This document shows positions 9,490-19,828 of a DNA stretch of 25,893 nt, piece by piece. The stretch is from Nemertoderma westbladi (lineage: Eukaryota > Xenacoelomorpha > Nemertodermatida > Nemertodermatidae): NCBI GenBank assembly GCA_032718475.1, contig JAUCBJ010001921.1, forward strand, positions 1 to 25,893, given 5' to 3'. Position 1 is the first letter of the stretch. Each line of letters opens with the position of its first letter. Position numbers and translations under genes: made by a program. Below the pieces are notes generated by a model. That model saw only the letters and a list, made by a program, of their open reading frames with translations. It had not been told where the DNA came from and ran no database searches.

Positions 9490-9951
9490 TTAAGAATGCT
9501 GTGCCGGCTTGTCAACAAAATTGCACCGCCACAACTCCCTATCACCCATGACATTTGCTAGATCATCCGCATCTTTAAGGCCAGTGTCCTTTAAGATGCG
9601 TCTCAAGAAAGTCATGGGCTGTCCACCATGCTTATTCACTCCATGAAGCTGCCAAAGTACAAGATTATGCACTGGCTGGTCCTCAAGGCGAAAGCAATGT
9701 CCTGCAAAGCGGAGGCGATTTTGTTCTAGTGTCAAGCTTGGGGGAACCAATGAGACACTTCCAATGTCATATAGTGTCTGGTTGGAGATGTGTGCATTGT
9801 ACTTGACACAATGAACCCGGCGTAGCATCCTTGTGAATGTGCCATCCAGAGATTTGGTGTCCTCAGCAGTTAGAGCCCAGCATGGACTCCCGTAGAGGAG
9901 TACTGGAACTACTGCTGCTCTAAATAATCGGACCTTGCTGGGGACTTTCAT
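9490..9951 (-). pseudogene. LINE ORF C-terminal region (partial)
   Basis: A frame of 153 codons carrying the region found after the reverse transcriptase in RTE-like elements: KVRLFRAAVVPVLLYGSPCW (the LLYG..CW block), the MLRRVHCVKYN stretch, RLRFAGHCFR, and a tail ending in a CN-rich segment before the stop at 9490. Closely similar residues are encoded in the minus-strand frames at 15996-16352 and 21925-22281, so the three share one family. Its first residues MKVPS come from the deletion junction; in the third copy this position is preceded by HVDDFCYLGSWIRKSG, lost here. Confidence 0.85.
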
Positions 9952-10978
9952 AGTTAACTGTCAGAATTTTGGTCTTTCTGGAGTTAATAAAAAGACCAAC
10001 ACTAGAAGCAGCATGTTCTAATGAGCTGAGGAGCCGTTGGGCTCCCTCTAATGATTCTGAGAGTACTCCTAAGTCATCAGCAAAGTCTAGATCAGTTAGG
10101 TACTTGGCAGGATTTCCTCGACTTCTGGAGCCAGTAGGTGGAGTTATCATCAACCCATCATCATTATAATGATCTAAGGACATGCGTAGAACATAGTCAA
10201 CCACAATAATGAACAAGAATGGTGCAAGTGTGTCTCCTTGGAGGACGCCCCATAACACTTCAAATGGTTCTGTGTCACCGTCAACAGTAGACACAAATGT
10301 TGTCGAACCATCGTATACTGATCTGATTGCTGCAATAATTTCATCAGGAATCCCATATAATGAAAGTATGCTGAACATACGTGAGCGAGAGACTGAATCA
10401 AAGGCCTTGAAGAAGTCAACAAAGATAACAGCCAGATGCCTGTCTTTCTTTTTTGATAACTCTTCAATTATCTTTCTAAGTGCCAAAATGGGCTCCATGG
10501 TCCCACGACCTTTACGGAACCCATTCTGATTTCCACGGAGCAGTCTCTCAATGGGATCCCTGATGCGATTTAATAGAATCCTATTGTATAGCTTTGCAGC
10601 AATCGAGATCAATGAGATTCCCCGAAAAGAACCATAGAGTGTTAGGTTGCCCTTCTTGGGAACTGGCACCAACTTATTTGTTTTCATTTCTTGTGGGACT
10701 CTTGTTGTTCGGTACATGTCTACTATGATGGGATAGATGAGCTTTAAACACTCAGGTATTTTAAAGACCTCAGGGGGAACACCATCTACTCCACTGGCAC
10801 GATTGGTCTTAATGCTCTTTGCAGCAGCCTTCACTTCTGCAAAAGAGATATCGCCAATGGGAATATCTCGGAGTACAGACTCAGACACTTTTACTTCTAT
10901 AAAGTTATCAGGCAATACCCTGTCATTATTGAAGAGCTTTTCAAAGTGGGCTTTCCAACCATTGAGGCGATCGGCTGG
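9920..10978 (-). pseudogene. LINE reverse transcriptase domain (partial)
   Basis: An open frame of about 352 codons with no real start (a TAG precedes it at 10979-10981). Numbering from the TTG codon at 10915, visible reverse transcriptase motifs are the GSFRGISL block (95-102), NGFRKGRGT (131-139), motif A FVDFFKAFDS with Asp167, motif B GVLQGDTLAPFLF with Gln226-Gly227, and motif C FADDL with Asp280-Asp281. All three catalytic aspartates are kept. The frame then runs out of register with the C-terminal piece at 9490-9951 because of the internal deletion. It would have copied element RNA at the target site. The 5' endonuclease is absent, so it is not autonomous. Confidence 0.9.
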
Positions 10979-10982
10979 CTAT

Positions 10983-11444
10983 CAGTAGGCCACCTGTGTG
11001 TATAGGCCCTAGTTGCAATTACTTTACGCTTAATTATAAGATATATTCGGACGTACAGTAGGTTTTTGAATGTATTGCGGTTTATAATAATTATAGTGTG
11101 ATATATGCTAGATAATATATATAGATAATAAAAAAAAAAATATAAAAAAAATAAAAAAATATATAAATATATATATAGAGAGATTAATGCTAGTAGTGGC
11201 TGGTGTAATGGGCCTTCCCGTCCTACCACCGTCTACATTCTACATTGTATGTAGAAATGTAGTAAATTGTTTTTAATAATAATAATGATAATACACAAGA
11301 TCAGAAGATTAGATATTGAGGTATTGTAGAGTAGAATGCGATTTTAGCTTATTGTCTTCAACTCAATAAACTCTCTTGCATTCTTGCACTCCTGTACCTC
11401 AATTCCTTGTCTATCAGTCTAAATGCTTGATGTAATAAACTTAA
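10983..11444. other. AT-rich spacer before the TGTC array, no gene seen
   Basis: Contains a low-complexity A/T stretch at about 11105-11180 (A-runs and ATAT words) and nothing recognisable as a gene. The minus-strand open frame at 10897-11229 is AT-driven. Confidence 0.5.
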
Positions 11445-12894
<1,450 letters not shown>

Positions 12895-13043
12895 CCTTAT
12901 TGACTATTGAGTATGCAATGCACTTTCGAATGGTCAATTTTATGAATCGTGTTAGTCGTTGCCTTTCCATAGTTACTGGTTGTTTATGATGGGTGACATT
13001 GTAAGAAGGGTGGCGCGAATTTTGTTCCTATTGCTATTTTCGC

Positions 13044-14935
13044 TATAATTATGTTCCAATTATTGCAAACTTTTGTTCCTATTATTGCGAATTTTGTTCC
13101 TATTATTGCGAACTTTGTTCCTATTATTGCGAACTTTTGTTCCTATCAATGCGAACTTTGTTCCTATTATTGCGAACTTTGTTCCTATTATTGCGAACTT
13201 TGTTCCTATTATTGCGAACTTTGTTCCTATTATTGCGAACTTTGTTCCTATTATTGCGAACTTTGTTCCTATTATTGCGAACTTTGTTCCTATTATTGCG
13301 AACTTTGTTCCTATTATTGCGAACTTTGTTCCTATTATTGCGAACTTTGTTCCTATTATTGCGAACTTTGTTCCTATTATTGCGAACTTTGTTCCTATTA
13401 TTGCGAACTTTGTTCCTATTATTGCGAACTTTGCTCCTATTATTGCGAACTTTGTTCCTATCAATGCGAACTTAGTTCCTATCAATGCGAACTTTGTTCC
13501 TATTATTGCGAACTTTGTTCCTATTATTGCGAACTTTGTTCCTATTATTGCGAACTTTGTTCCTATTATTGCGAACTTTGTTCCTATCAATGCGAACTTT
13601 GTTCCTATTATTGCGAACTTTGTTCCTATTATTGCGAACTTTGTTCCTATTATTGCGAACTTTGTTCCTATTATTGCGAACTTTGTTCCTATTATTGCGA
13701 ACTTTGTTCCTATTATTGCGAACTTTGTTCCTATTATTGCGAACTTTGTTCCTATTATTGCGAACTTTGTTCCTATTATTGCGAACTTTGTTCCTATTAT
13801 TGCGAACTTTGTTCCTATTATTGCGAACTTTTGTTCCTATCAATGCGAACTTTGTTCCTATTATTGCGAACTTTGTTCCTATTATTGCGAACTTTGTTCC
13901 TATCAATGCGAACTTTGTTCCTATCAATGCGAACTTTGTTCCTATTATTGCGAACTTTGTTCCTATTATTGCGAACTTTGTTCCTATTATTGCGAACTTT
14001 GTTCCTATTATTGCGAACTTTTGTTCCTATCAATGCGAACTTTGTTCCTATTATTGCGAACTTTGTTCCTATTATTGCCAACTTTGTTCCTATTATTGCG
14101 AACTTTGTTCCTATTATTGCCAACTTTGTTCCTATTATTGCGAACTTTGTTCCTATTATTGCGAACTTTGTTCCTATTATTGCGAACTTTGTTCCTATTA
14201 TTGCGAACTTTGTTCCTATTATTGCGAACTTTGTTCCTATTATTGCGAACTTTGTTCCTATTATTGCGAACTTTGTTCCTATTATTGCGAACTTTGTTCC
14301 TATTATTGCGAACTTTGTTCCTATTATTGCGAACTTTGTTCCTATTATTGCGAACTTTGTTCCTATTATTGCGAACTTTGTTCCTATCAATGCGAACTTT
14401 GTTCCTATCAATGCGAACTTTGTTCCTATTATTGCGAACTTTGTTCCTATTATTGCGAACTTTGTTCCTATTATTGCGAACTTTGTTCTTATTATTGCGA
14501 ACTTTTGTTCCTATCAATGCGAACTTTGTTCCTATTATTGCGAACTTTGTTCCTATTATTGCGAACTTTGTTCCTATTATTGCGAACTTTGTTCCTATTA
14601 TTGCGAACTTTGTTCCTATTATTGCGAACTTTGTTCCTATTATTGCGAACTTTGTTCCTATTTTTGCGAACTTTGTTCCTATTATTGCGAACTTTGTTCC
14701 TATTATTGCGAACTTTGTTCCTATTATTGCGAACTTTGTTCCTATTATTGCGAACTTTGTTCCTATTATTGCGAACTTTGTTCCTATTATTGCGAACTTT
14801 GTTCCTATTATTGCGAACTTTGTTCCTATTTTTGCGAACTTTGTTCCTATTATTGCGAACTTTGTTCCTATTATTGCGAACTTTGTTCCTATTATTGCGA
14901 ACTTTGTTCCTATTATTGCGAACATTGTTCCAATC
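13044..14935. repeat. 21-bp satellite array, core GAACTTTGTTCC
   Basis: About 90 units; one runs GAACTTTGTTCC followed by TATTATTGC. Variants: TATCAATGC for TATTATTGC (11 units), a 22-bp unit with an extra T (GAACTTTTGTTCC), GCCAAC for GCGAAC near 14079 and 14120, and TTTTTGC for TTATTGC near 14661 and 14831. The edges (13030-13070, 14925-14940) hold decayed units with GTTCCAA. Twenty-one is a multiple of three, so each plus-strand frame gives a 7-residue repeat (VPIIANF, CSYYCEL or LFLLLRT), and the extra T switches between them. The resulting 666- and 643-codon frames are artefacts of a stop-free unit. Confidence 0.96.
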
Positions 14936-15344
14936 TCTGTAAGTTACCTTCAGTTTCTGGATTGGATTATTTATTACAAGTTATATTTAGTTTATCTTAC
15001 TTAATGCGTAGTTTACAATTAATCCAACTGCGCAATATGCATAGGATGTGAAAAATTAGAGATCAAACAATTATTTGTTATCTATAGCAGATCAGTATAA
15101 GATCTATATTATCCTATATAAATGCATCATCATATGCAGTATAATATGGTTAACTGTCAGATGCCCAATAGGGACACTTCCCCAATGAGACTTTTGCCCT
15201 TTCCCTATAAGTCACTTCCGCAAAAACTAGATCGGGTATATGGTCACCTTTCCAATAGGACACTTGCCCAATAGGCCAGTGTTCGAATAGGACAAGTGCC
15301 CAATACTTAGAGATTTTAGCTTTATTTAATTAAGAAAATTAATG
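14936..15344. other. Spacer with a degenerate AATAGGACACTTGCCC-like repeat, no gene seen
   Basis: At 15162-15311 the words CCAATAGGGACACTTCCCCA, CCAATAGGACACTTGCCCA and AATAGGACAAGTGCCCAATA recur in decayed form in direct and partly inverted order, suggesting a remnant of an older dispersed repeat. The rest is AT-rich with nothing identified. Confidence 0.55.
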
Positions 15345-15560
15345 GAAAGGAGCAGGTTAAAGTGGCGGTGTTTTCTAACCAAAACAATAAACTATAAATA
15401 ATTTCACTTGCGGTTAATTTGTGCTGAGGATCACTATTATTATAAAGCCGACACTATCGGCACATCGTAACGCCGACACTGTCGGCACAACGTAACGCCG
15501 ACACTGTCGGCACAACGTAACGCCGACACTGTCGGCAAAGCGTTTACACCCCCAAAGAAA
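15345..15560. repeat. Dispersed repeat related to the 2030-2406 and 22466 elements
   Basis: GGAGCAGGTTA at 15350 and AACCAAAACAATAAAC near 15378 match words in the right arm of the hairpin at 2030-2406. The end TGTCGGCAAAGCGTTTACACCC near 15531 corresponds to TGTCGGCGTAGCGTTTACATCC near 22537. This is a decayed copy of the same family with an added tandem segment at 15447-15536. Confidence 0.6.
15447..15536. repeat. Four 25-bp units, each with the palindrome GCCGACACTGTCGGC
   Basis: The palindrome starts at 15447, 15472, 15497 and 15522, exactly 25 bp apart, separated by ACAACGTAAC. Each has 7-bp perfect arms (GCCGACA/TGTCGGC) around one base, except that the first has TATCGGC and so one mismatch. 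Regular spacing of a GC-rich palindrome resembles an iteron or operator array in form, but no function is supported. Confidence 0.85.
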
Positions 15561-15966
15561 GGCGCGCGGGACGCGCGAAGTAGCTATATGGTATAAACTA
15601 ATATTTTATAATAGCCATGGCTCAAGACTACGAATGGTTACGGCACGATAGGCATCGTTCCATTAACTCACAATGAGGCAGTTTCCGTTGTAAATATTCT
15701 TAATATATCGAAACTTCTGGACTACTGTATGTTTTTAATTATTGCGATTGCTTTTATTGTTTGTAGTTTATATTTGGAATTGCTATTAGATAGGCGGTAA
15801 CTGTTTTATCAACTACAGTACAGTCATTGTTGTATATACAAACAGTAAACACTTACCAAATATAATTGACACAGCCGCTACTAAGATTGAAGTTCAAGCA
15901 ATTGACCAGACGTCTAGACAATACGTTAAAGGCCAGACGTCTAGACAGGGGGATGCTATAGTATAG
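15561..15966. other. Spacer, no gene seen
   Basis: Holds a small GC stem CGCGCGGGACGCGCG near 15563 and the paired CCAGACGTCTAGACA repeats listed separately. No coding frame or RNA gene is recognised. Confidence 0.5.
15906..15947. repeat. Direct repeat of CCAGACGTCTAGACA
   Basis: Identical 15-mers at 15906-15920 and 15933-15947, 27 bp apart. Each contains the overlapping palindromes AGACGTCT and GTCTAGAC. They lie just beside the 3' end of LINE copy 2. Confidence 0.75.
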
Positions 15967-16694
15967 GATCGGCATGCTGCATTGCAGCTGCATTTTTAAG
16001 AATGCTGTGCCGGCTTGTCGACAAAATTGCACCGCCACAACTCCCTATCACCCATGACATTTGCTAGATCATCCGCATCTCCAAGGCCAGTGTCCTTTAA
16101 GATGCGTCCCAAGAAAGTCATGGGCTGTCCACCATGCTTATTCACTCCATGAGGCTGCCAAAGTACAATATTATGCACTGGCTGGTCCTCACGGCGAAAG
16201 CAATGTCCTGCAAAGCGGAGGCGATTTTGTTCTAGTGTCAAGCTTGGGGGAACCAATGAGACACCTCCAATGTTATTTAGTGTCTGGTTGGAGATGTGTG
16301 CATTGTACTTGACAACAATGAACCCGGCGTAGCATTCTTGTGAATGTGCCATCCAGAGATTTGGTGTCCTCAGCAGTTAGAGCCCAGCATGGACTCCCAT
16401 AGAGGAGTACTGGAACTACTGCTGCTCTAAATAATCGGACCTTAAGTTTCCGATGAATTCTAATGTGACTTTCAAATCCTGGAAAGCCTATTCAAGGCCG
16501 CCCATGCCTTTCCCTTACGTATTCGAAGGTCCTCACCTGACTTCCGGATCCATGATCCCAGGTAACAGAAGTCGTCCACATGCTCAAGCATACCTTTTAG
16601 CTTATGCTCATCCGATCAGAGACTTGCTGAGAACTTTCAAAGTTAACTGTCAAAATTTTGGTCTTTCTGGAGTTAATAAAAAGACCAACACTAG
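15967..16694 (-). mobile_element. LINE copy 2, 5'-truncated 3' fragment
   Basis: About 730 bp, very similar to the 3' part of the copy at 9451-10982: the 3' end GATCGGCATGCTGCATTGC, the C-terminal coding piece (minus-strand frame 15996-16352, with NRLRFAGHCFRREDQPVHN) and the segment after the reverse transcriptase that copy 1 lacks. Similarity to copy 1 stops after ACCAACACTAG at 16694. The coding sequence is broken: the frame at 15996-16352 has an extra base relative to copy 1 near 16313 (GACAACAATG against GACACAATG). No reverse transcriptase domain remains. I could not define a clean target duplication. Confidence 0.85.
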
Positions 16695-16926
16695 GCGATA
16701 TACCCCACTACAACAAGGTGGAACTTGGTGTACTAATGAAATTATTTTTTTAATCATCAGTTAATGTGCGTTACCCTCCGTGTATAACAATTACTCCATT
16801 TCTTAGAACTTAATTTTTTTCTCATTTTATCCTCTAGTCTGCCATATTACGCATATTACTGTAAATATGTCTACTGTTACAGCCCAGTATTTTATTGATT
16901 GAAAAAATAAAACAATAGGACTCTGA

Positions 16927-17628
16927 CCGGAATTGATTGATCTCCAGCACTTCCCCAATGGTAAGAGGATTCTTTGTGCCAGCAACAAAGGAATCTATAT
17001 AATCCGTGCTACAAACTACAGCATTATCAGGAGGCTTGAAGAAACGATTTCAAATAATACGAATTTGAAGAAAAAGGGATATGAAATAATATTAGCTTGT
17101 GCGGTATCATCAGACTCAAAGCTAATAGCTCGAAGTCCGCACGCATACGATGGAGGGGGAGTACATCTATATGATGTGGATAGCCGGAAACTGATATTCC
17201 ACGTTCCTCACTCCAAACTAAGTTTCAACCCTAAGTCTATCCAAACAACAAATGTAAGCAGACGGAACATAACATTCTCTACTGTGAATCCCAATGTGTT
17301 GGCGACTACTTGCGATTTAGATTTCACTATATCAGTAATTACCATCAACATGAAGACTACCGGTACCGAAACCGCTAATGCATTCACTCATAGAACTTGG
17401 GTCGCTCATGCACATAATTTAAATAGCGTTATCTTTAATAAGGAAGGAACTGAGTTGATTAGCTGCTCTGATGATAAATCCGTTAAGCAGTGGGACCTTA
17501 AAGGGAACCTTATTAGGGAACTTATTGAAGGGATGTGGGAATTGGGGTCGCGCGAGCTCGAGGTTAATAGAGATTGTACCATAAACGAATATGGAAGTCA
17601 AGGGGCAAGTGAACTCGGTCGCGTTTAA
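16927..17628 (+). CDS. WD40-like beta-propeller protein, N-terminal part (5' end missing)
   Basis: Encodes four WD-like blades. Numbered from the TTG at 16933, these are about residues 6-30 (HFPNGKRILCASNKGIYII), 56-90 (SSDSKLIARS ... GGVHLYDVDS), 113-140 (FSTVNPNVLATTC ... ISVITI) and a canonical one at 160-190 (HNLNSVIFNKEGTELISCSD ... VKQWDL). The frame is closed upstream by TGA at 16924-16926 and there is no in-frame ATG before residue 140, so the start must lie in a missing exon or is lost. TCTCCAG at 16941-16947 could be a phase-0 splice acceptor. The frame ends at 17628, but the fold continues in the next frame at 17591-18037. WD40 proteins are scaffolds; no specific partner can be named. 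No homolog is recognised by eye. Confidence 0.6.
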   Translation, partial: PELIDLQHFPNGKRILCASNKGIYIIRATNYSIIRRLEETISNNTNLKKKGYEIILACAVSSDSKLIARSPHAYDGGGVHLYDVDSRKLIFHVPHSKLSFNPKSIQTTNVSRRNITFSTVNPNVLATTCDLDFTISVITINMKTTGTETANAFTHRTWVAHAHNLNSVIFNKEGTELISCSDDKSVKQWDLKGNLIRELIEGMWELGSRELEVNRDCTINEYGSQGASELGRV

Positions 17629-18037
17629 TACAGATTGTACTAAACTCGTAGTAGCGTTAAATTATTGCACTACTAAATGTATTTCCTTTATAACTGGTAA
17701 AGAACTTTGGGAATACAATGAAGGAGGGGCGGAAGTTAAATGGGAACCACACGGTAGCAGGGTGGCACTGATGCAGTTGTTAGAGGATGGACCGTATGTG
17801 AGAATACTAAACGGAGATGCTGGGAGTGAAATGGAGGTATTTTTGGGTCCGCCAAACGTCGAGGATGGGGACTATTTCACGAATATCGATTTCCACCCAG
17901 AAGGAAGTTATTTAATGGCTAGTCGCCAAAAGGGAACAATAATTAAATTCCATGTCAACGAAGAGCAAGAAGATAAGATAGAACATATTAATTTTAAAAA
18001 ATTATTCGATGAATTCGGCGAACACATTTTTCAATAA
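17591..18037 (+). CDS. WD40-like beta-propeller protein, C-terminal part (frameshifted)
   Basis: Continues the propeller one base out of register. It has three further blades: SVAFNTDCTKLVVALNYCTT (residues 9-28), VKWEPHGSRVALMQLLEDGP (49-68) and NIDFHPEGSYLMASRQKGTI (97-116), followed by an acidic, lysine-rich tail to the stop at 18035-18037. With the preceding part this makes seven blades, the usual number for a closed propeller. The ATG at 17591 is probably not a real start. Dropping one G from the GGGG run at 17602-17605 would join GSQG to GQVNSVAF. Alternatives are a 40-bp intron (GT at 17563, AG at 17602) or a 61-bp imperfect duplication. It may be a pseudogene, a gene with an assembly error, or a small-intron gene. 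Confidence 0.6.
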   Translation: MEVKGQVNSVAFNTDCTKLVVALNYCTTKCISFITGKELWEYNEGGAEVKWEPHGSRVALMQLLEDGPYVRILNGDAGSEMEVFLGPPNVEDGDYFTNIDFHPEGSYLMASRQKGTIIKFHVNEEQEDKIEHINFKKLFDEFGEHIFQ

Positions 18038-18879
18038 GATTTACTTTAAGTCTTCTGTTTAAATTTAGGGGTAGTTTATATACAGTATGTATTCATTTAT
18101 TATATATTATATTTATATTATATATTTATGTATATAATATTTATTTAGTGTGTATTACTTATTCGGTTGGTTGGATAATTTTTATATAAATTAACCTTTG
18201 AAGGATATACTGTACAGTAGGCCCTACCCCTACATTTACTGCTGTTTGTGTTTAATTATTTAATTATTAGTTAGTTCGTCAAAAATCGAGCCTTATATAT
18301 TAATTGGAAATATATAATTTGTAGAAGTTCATATTGTATACATTTAGTTTTATTTTTGCATGCATTTAAGGCCCGCCTCAACAACCTGTATCAACAACTC
18401 AGATAGGGGGAGACTGGGCGCAAACAATTCATCCCTCTTCGGGGGAATTCGACGCAAATACAGTAGCAGCTGATTTTTGAGAATGGATTTTGAGAATTTA
18501 ACATTGAGGCGGGATATTAATTCGCTAAGATGGGATTTGCGTCCAGCCCCCCCCCCCCCCCCCCCCCCTGTCTCCAATAACTTCGTAAGTAATGTTGCTG
18601 AGAATGCCCACCAATTTATCACTTCCAACCTTTGTTACTATGTTTTCAGAATCTGCTAAATAAAATAATTAATAAAAGGAAATTTCCAAACATTTCCTGA
18701 CTCACATCCCTACTAATATAGTTAGATCTACATTCAGGTTTCTTTGAAAGGTATATTTGCAATAAAAAGGTTGAAAAGTTAGGGTAATGAAAACTAGAGA
18801 AAATGTGTGTTTCAGTAAAGTATACTGTAGTCTTTGAGAAGTGCTCGGCGCCGTATGTGCAAACACCATACAGTAGAGC
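18038..18879. other. AT-rich spacer, no gene seen
   Basis: Holds a run of TATATTTA words at about 18095-18150, a CTGTACAGTAGGCCCTAC stretch near 18210 and the poly-C run at 18547-18568. Minus-strand frames with G-rich peptides near 18547 are poly-C artefacts. Confidence 0.5.
18547..18568. repeat. Poly-C run, 22 bases
   Basis: An uninterrupted run of 22 C bases. Two more such runs lie at 24502-24518 (17 C) and 24735-24757 (23 C). Confidence 0.9.
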
Positions 18880-19246
18880 CCAGGCCCACCACCACTGACC
18901 CGGACCCAGTCCCACCACCACTGACCCGGACCCAGGCCCCCCACCACTGACCAGGCCCTCCACCACTGACCCGGCCCCAGGCCCCCCAACACTGACCCGG
19001 CCCCAGGCCCCCCACCACTGACTCGGCCCCAGGCCCCCACCACTGACCCGGACCCAGGCCCCCACAACTGACTCGGCCCCAGGCCCCCACCACTGACTCG
19101 GCTCCAGGCCCCCACCACTGACCCGGACCCAGGCCCCCACAACTGACCCGGCCCCAGGCCACCCACCACTGACCCGGACCCAGGCCACCCACCACTGACC
19201 CGGACCCAGGCCCCCACAACTGACCCGGCCCCAGGCCACCCACCAC
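18880..19246. repeat. 25-bp GC-rich minisatellite, core ACTGACCCGGACCCAGGCC
   Basis: About 14 units of roughly 25 bp, alternating between CGGACCCAGG and CGGCCCCAGG (or CTCGGCCCCAGG) and between CCACCACT and CCACAACT. Unit length varies by one or two C bases. It stands out as the most GC-rich part of the window. Glycine/serine/valine-rich minus-strand frames (GPGQWW-type peptides) come only from the repeat. Confidence 0.9.
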
Positions 19247-19828
19247 TCTAAATCCGGCCCTTCTTGGGAATGTAGCTTAATCTTTATAATTCATAATTTA
19301 AGAAATTTAACTAAACCGCCAATAAATTAAAGAAGAGGGGGCAGTTCCTCCCAGGTGACACTTTTCTTAATATCATAAGATTTCTCCATTTTTTAATGAA
19401 AAATTAGTATCAAACATAAACATCGTTTCTTTTTTCATTTTATTTCTTTAATTTTATTTACAAAATTGCCAATGAATGACATAATCAAAAATAAAAAATA
19501 CAAAAAGTGGCAGAAAAATATGATGAAAATGAACATGCAGGTTTCAAAATATGTGGTATCAGAAAATAAAAATTGAAAATAACGGAGGAGAAGTCTTTTT
19601 CAGTTTCAAAATGTATTTTTTCAAATAGCGTATTTATTTACTTTTGATGATTCTCCATTCGATGATATATCGTTTTCTATGCATTTTTCAACCATATTGG
19701 AAACCAAATACCAATTAAGAACCCCCCCACCCCCGTAAACAAACAAATTGTGCTTTTATAATGATATGGCAATCTTGAAGTTAATTCGCTGTAAATCCGG
19801 GATAATCAATTCAGCAAACGTCACAACT
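19247..19828. other. AT-rich spacer, no gene seen
   Basis: Low GC with A-runs and T-runs, a C-rich CCCCCCCACCCCCG near 19723, and nothing identifiable as coding or RNA. Confidence 0.5.

Larger units (their letters stand above)
9451..10982 (-). mobile_element. LINE copy 1 (RTE-like non-LTR retrotransposon), 5'-truncated
   Basis: The element runs on the minus strand. Its 3' end (left) finishes in a short TAG repeat after GATCC; its 5' end near 10982 cuts into the coding region before the reverse transcriptase, so the endonuclease is missing. CAGTA occurs at 9446-9450 and 10983-10987, a possible 5-bp target-site duplication. Compared with the copies at 15967 and 21606 it lacks about 182 bp of the segment following the reverse transcriptase (junction near 9935), which shifts the frame between the two remaining coding pieces. 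The short 3' tandem tail and reverse transcriptase style suggest the RTE group; clade placement is not certain. Confidence 0.88.

Noticed and set aside
10897-11229. 110-codon minus-strand frame with many Tyr/Ile/Phe residues
   Set aside because: Generated by an A/T low-complexity tract next to the LINE 5' end.
13044-14935. CRISPR-like direct-repeat array
   Set aside because: Units are contiguous with no unique spacers, no cas genes, and the surroundings are animal DNA.
13051-15051. 666- and 643-codon frames with VPIIANF, CSYYCEL and LFLLLRT heptads
   Set aside because: 21-bp satellite; one-base insertions move between frames without a stop, so the frame is not under selection. A structural heptad-repeat protein was considered but nothing supports it.
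15447-15536. CRISPR or replication iterons
   Set aside because: Only four units with identical 10-bp intervals; no associated genes, in a eukaryotic repeat.
15951-16702. Target-site duplication for LINE copy 2 (GCTATAG against GCGATAT)
   Set aside because: The two flanks do not match well enough to call.
16811-16836. Strong pyrimidine tract ending in TCTAG as the splice acceptor of the WD40-like exon
   Set aside because: An in-frame TGA at 16924-16926 lies between it and the propeller coding sequence, so it cannot open this frame without a further intron.
18646-19246. Gly/Ser/Val/Trp-rich minus-strand frames resembling a silk- or collagen-like protein
   Set aside because: Three frames give the same type of peptide because of the 25-bp GC-rich minisatellite.
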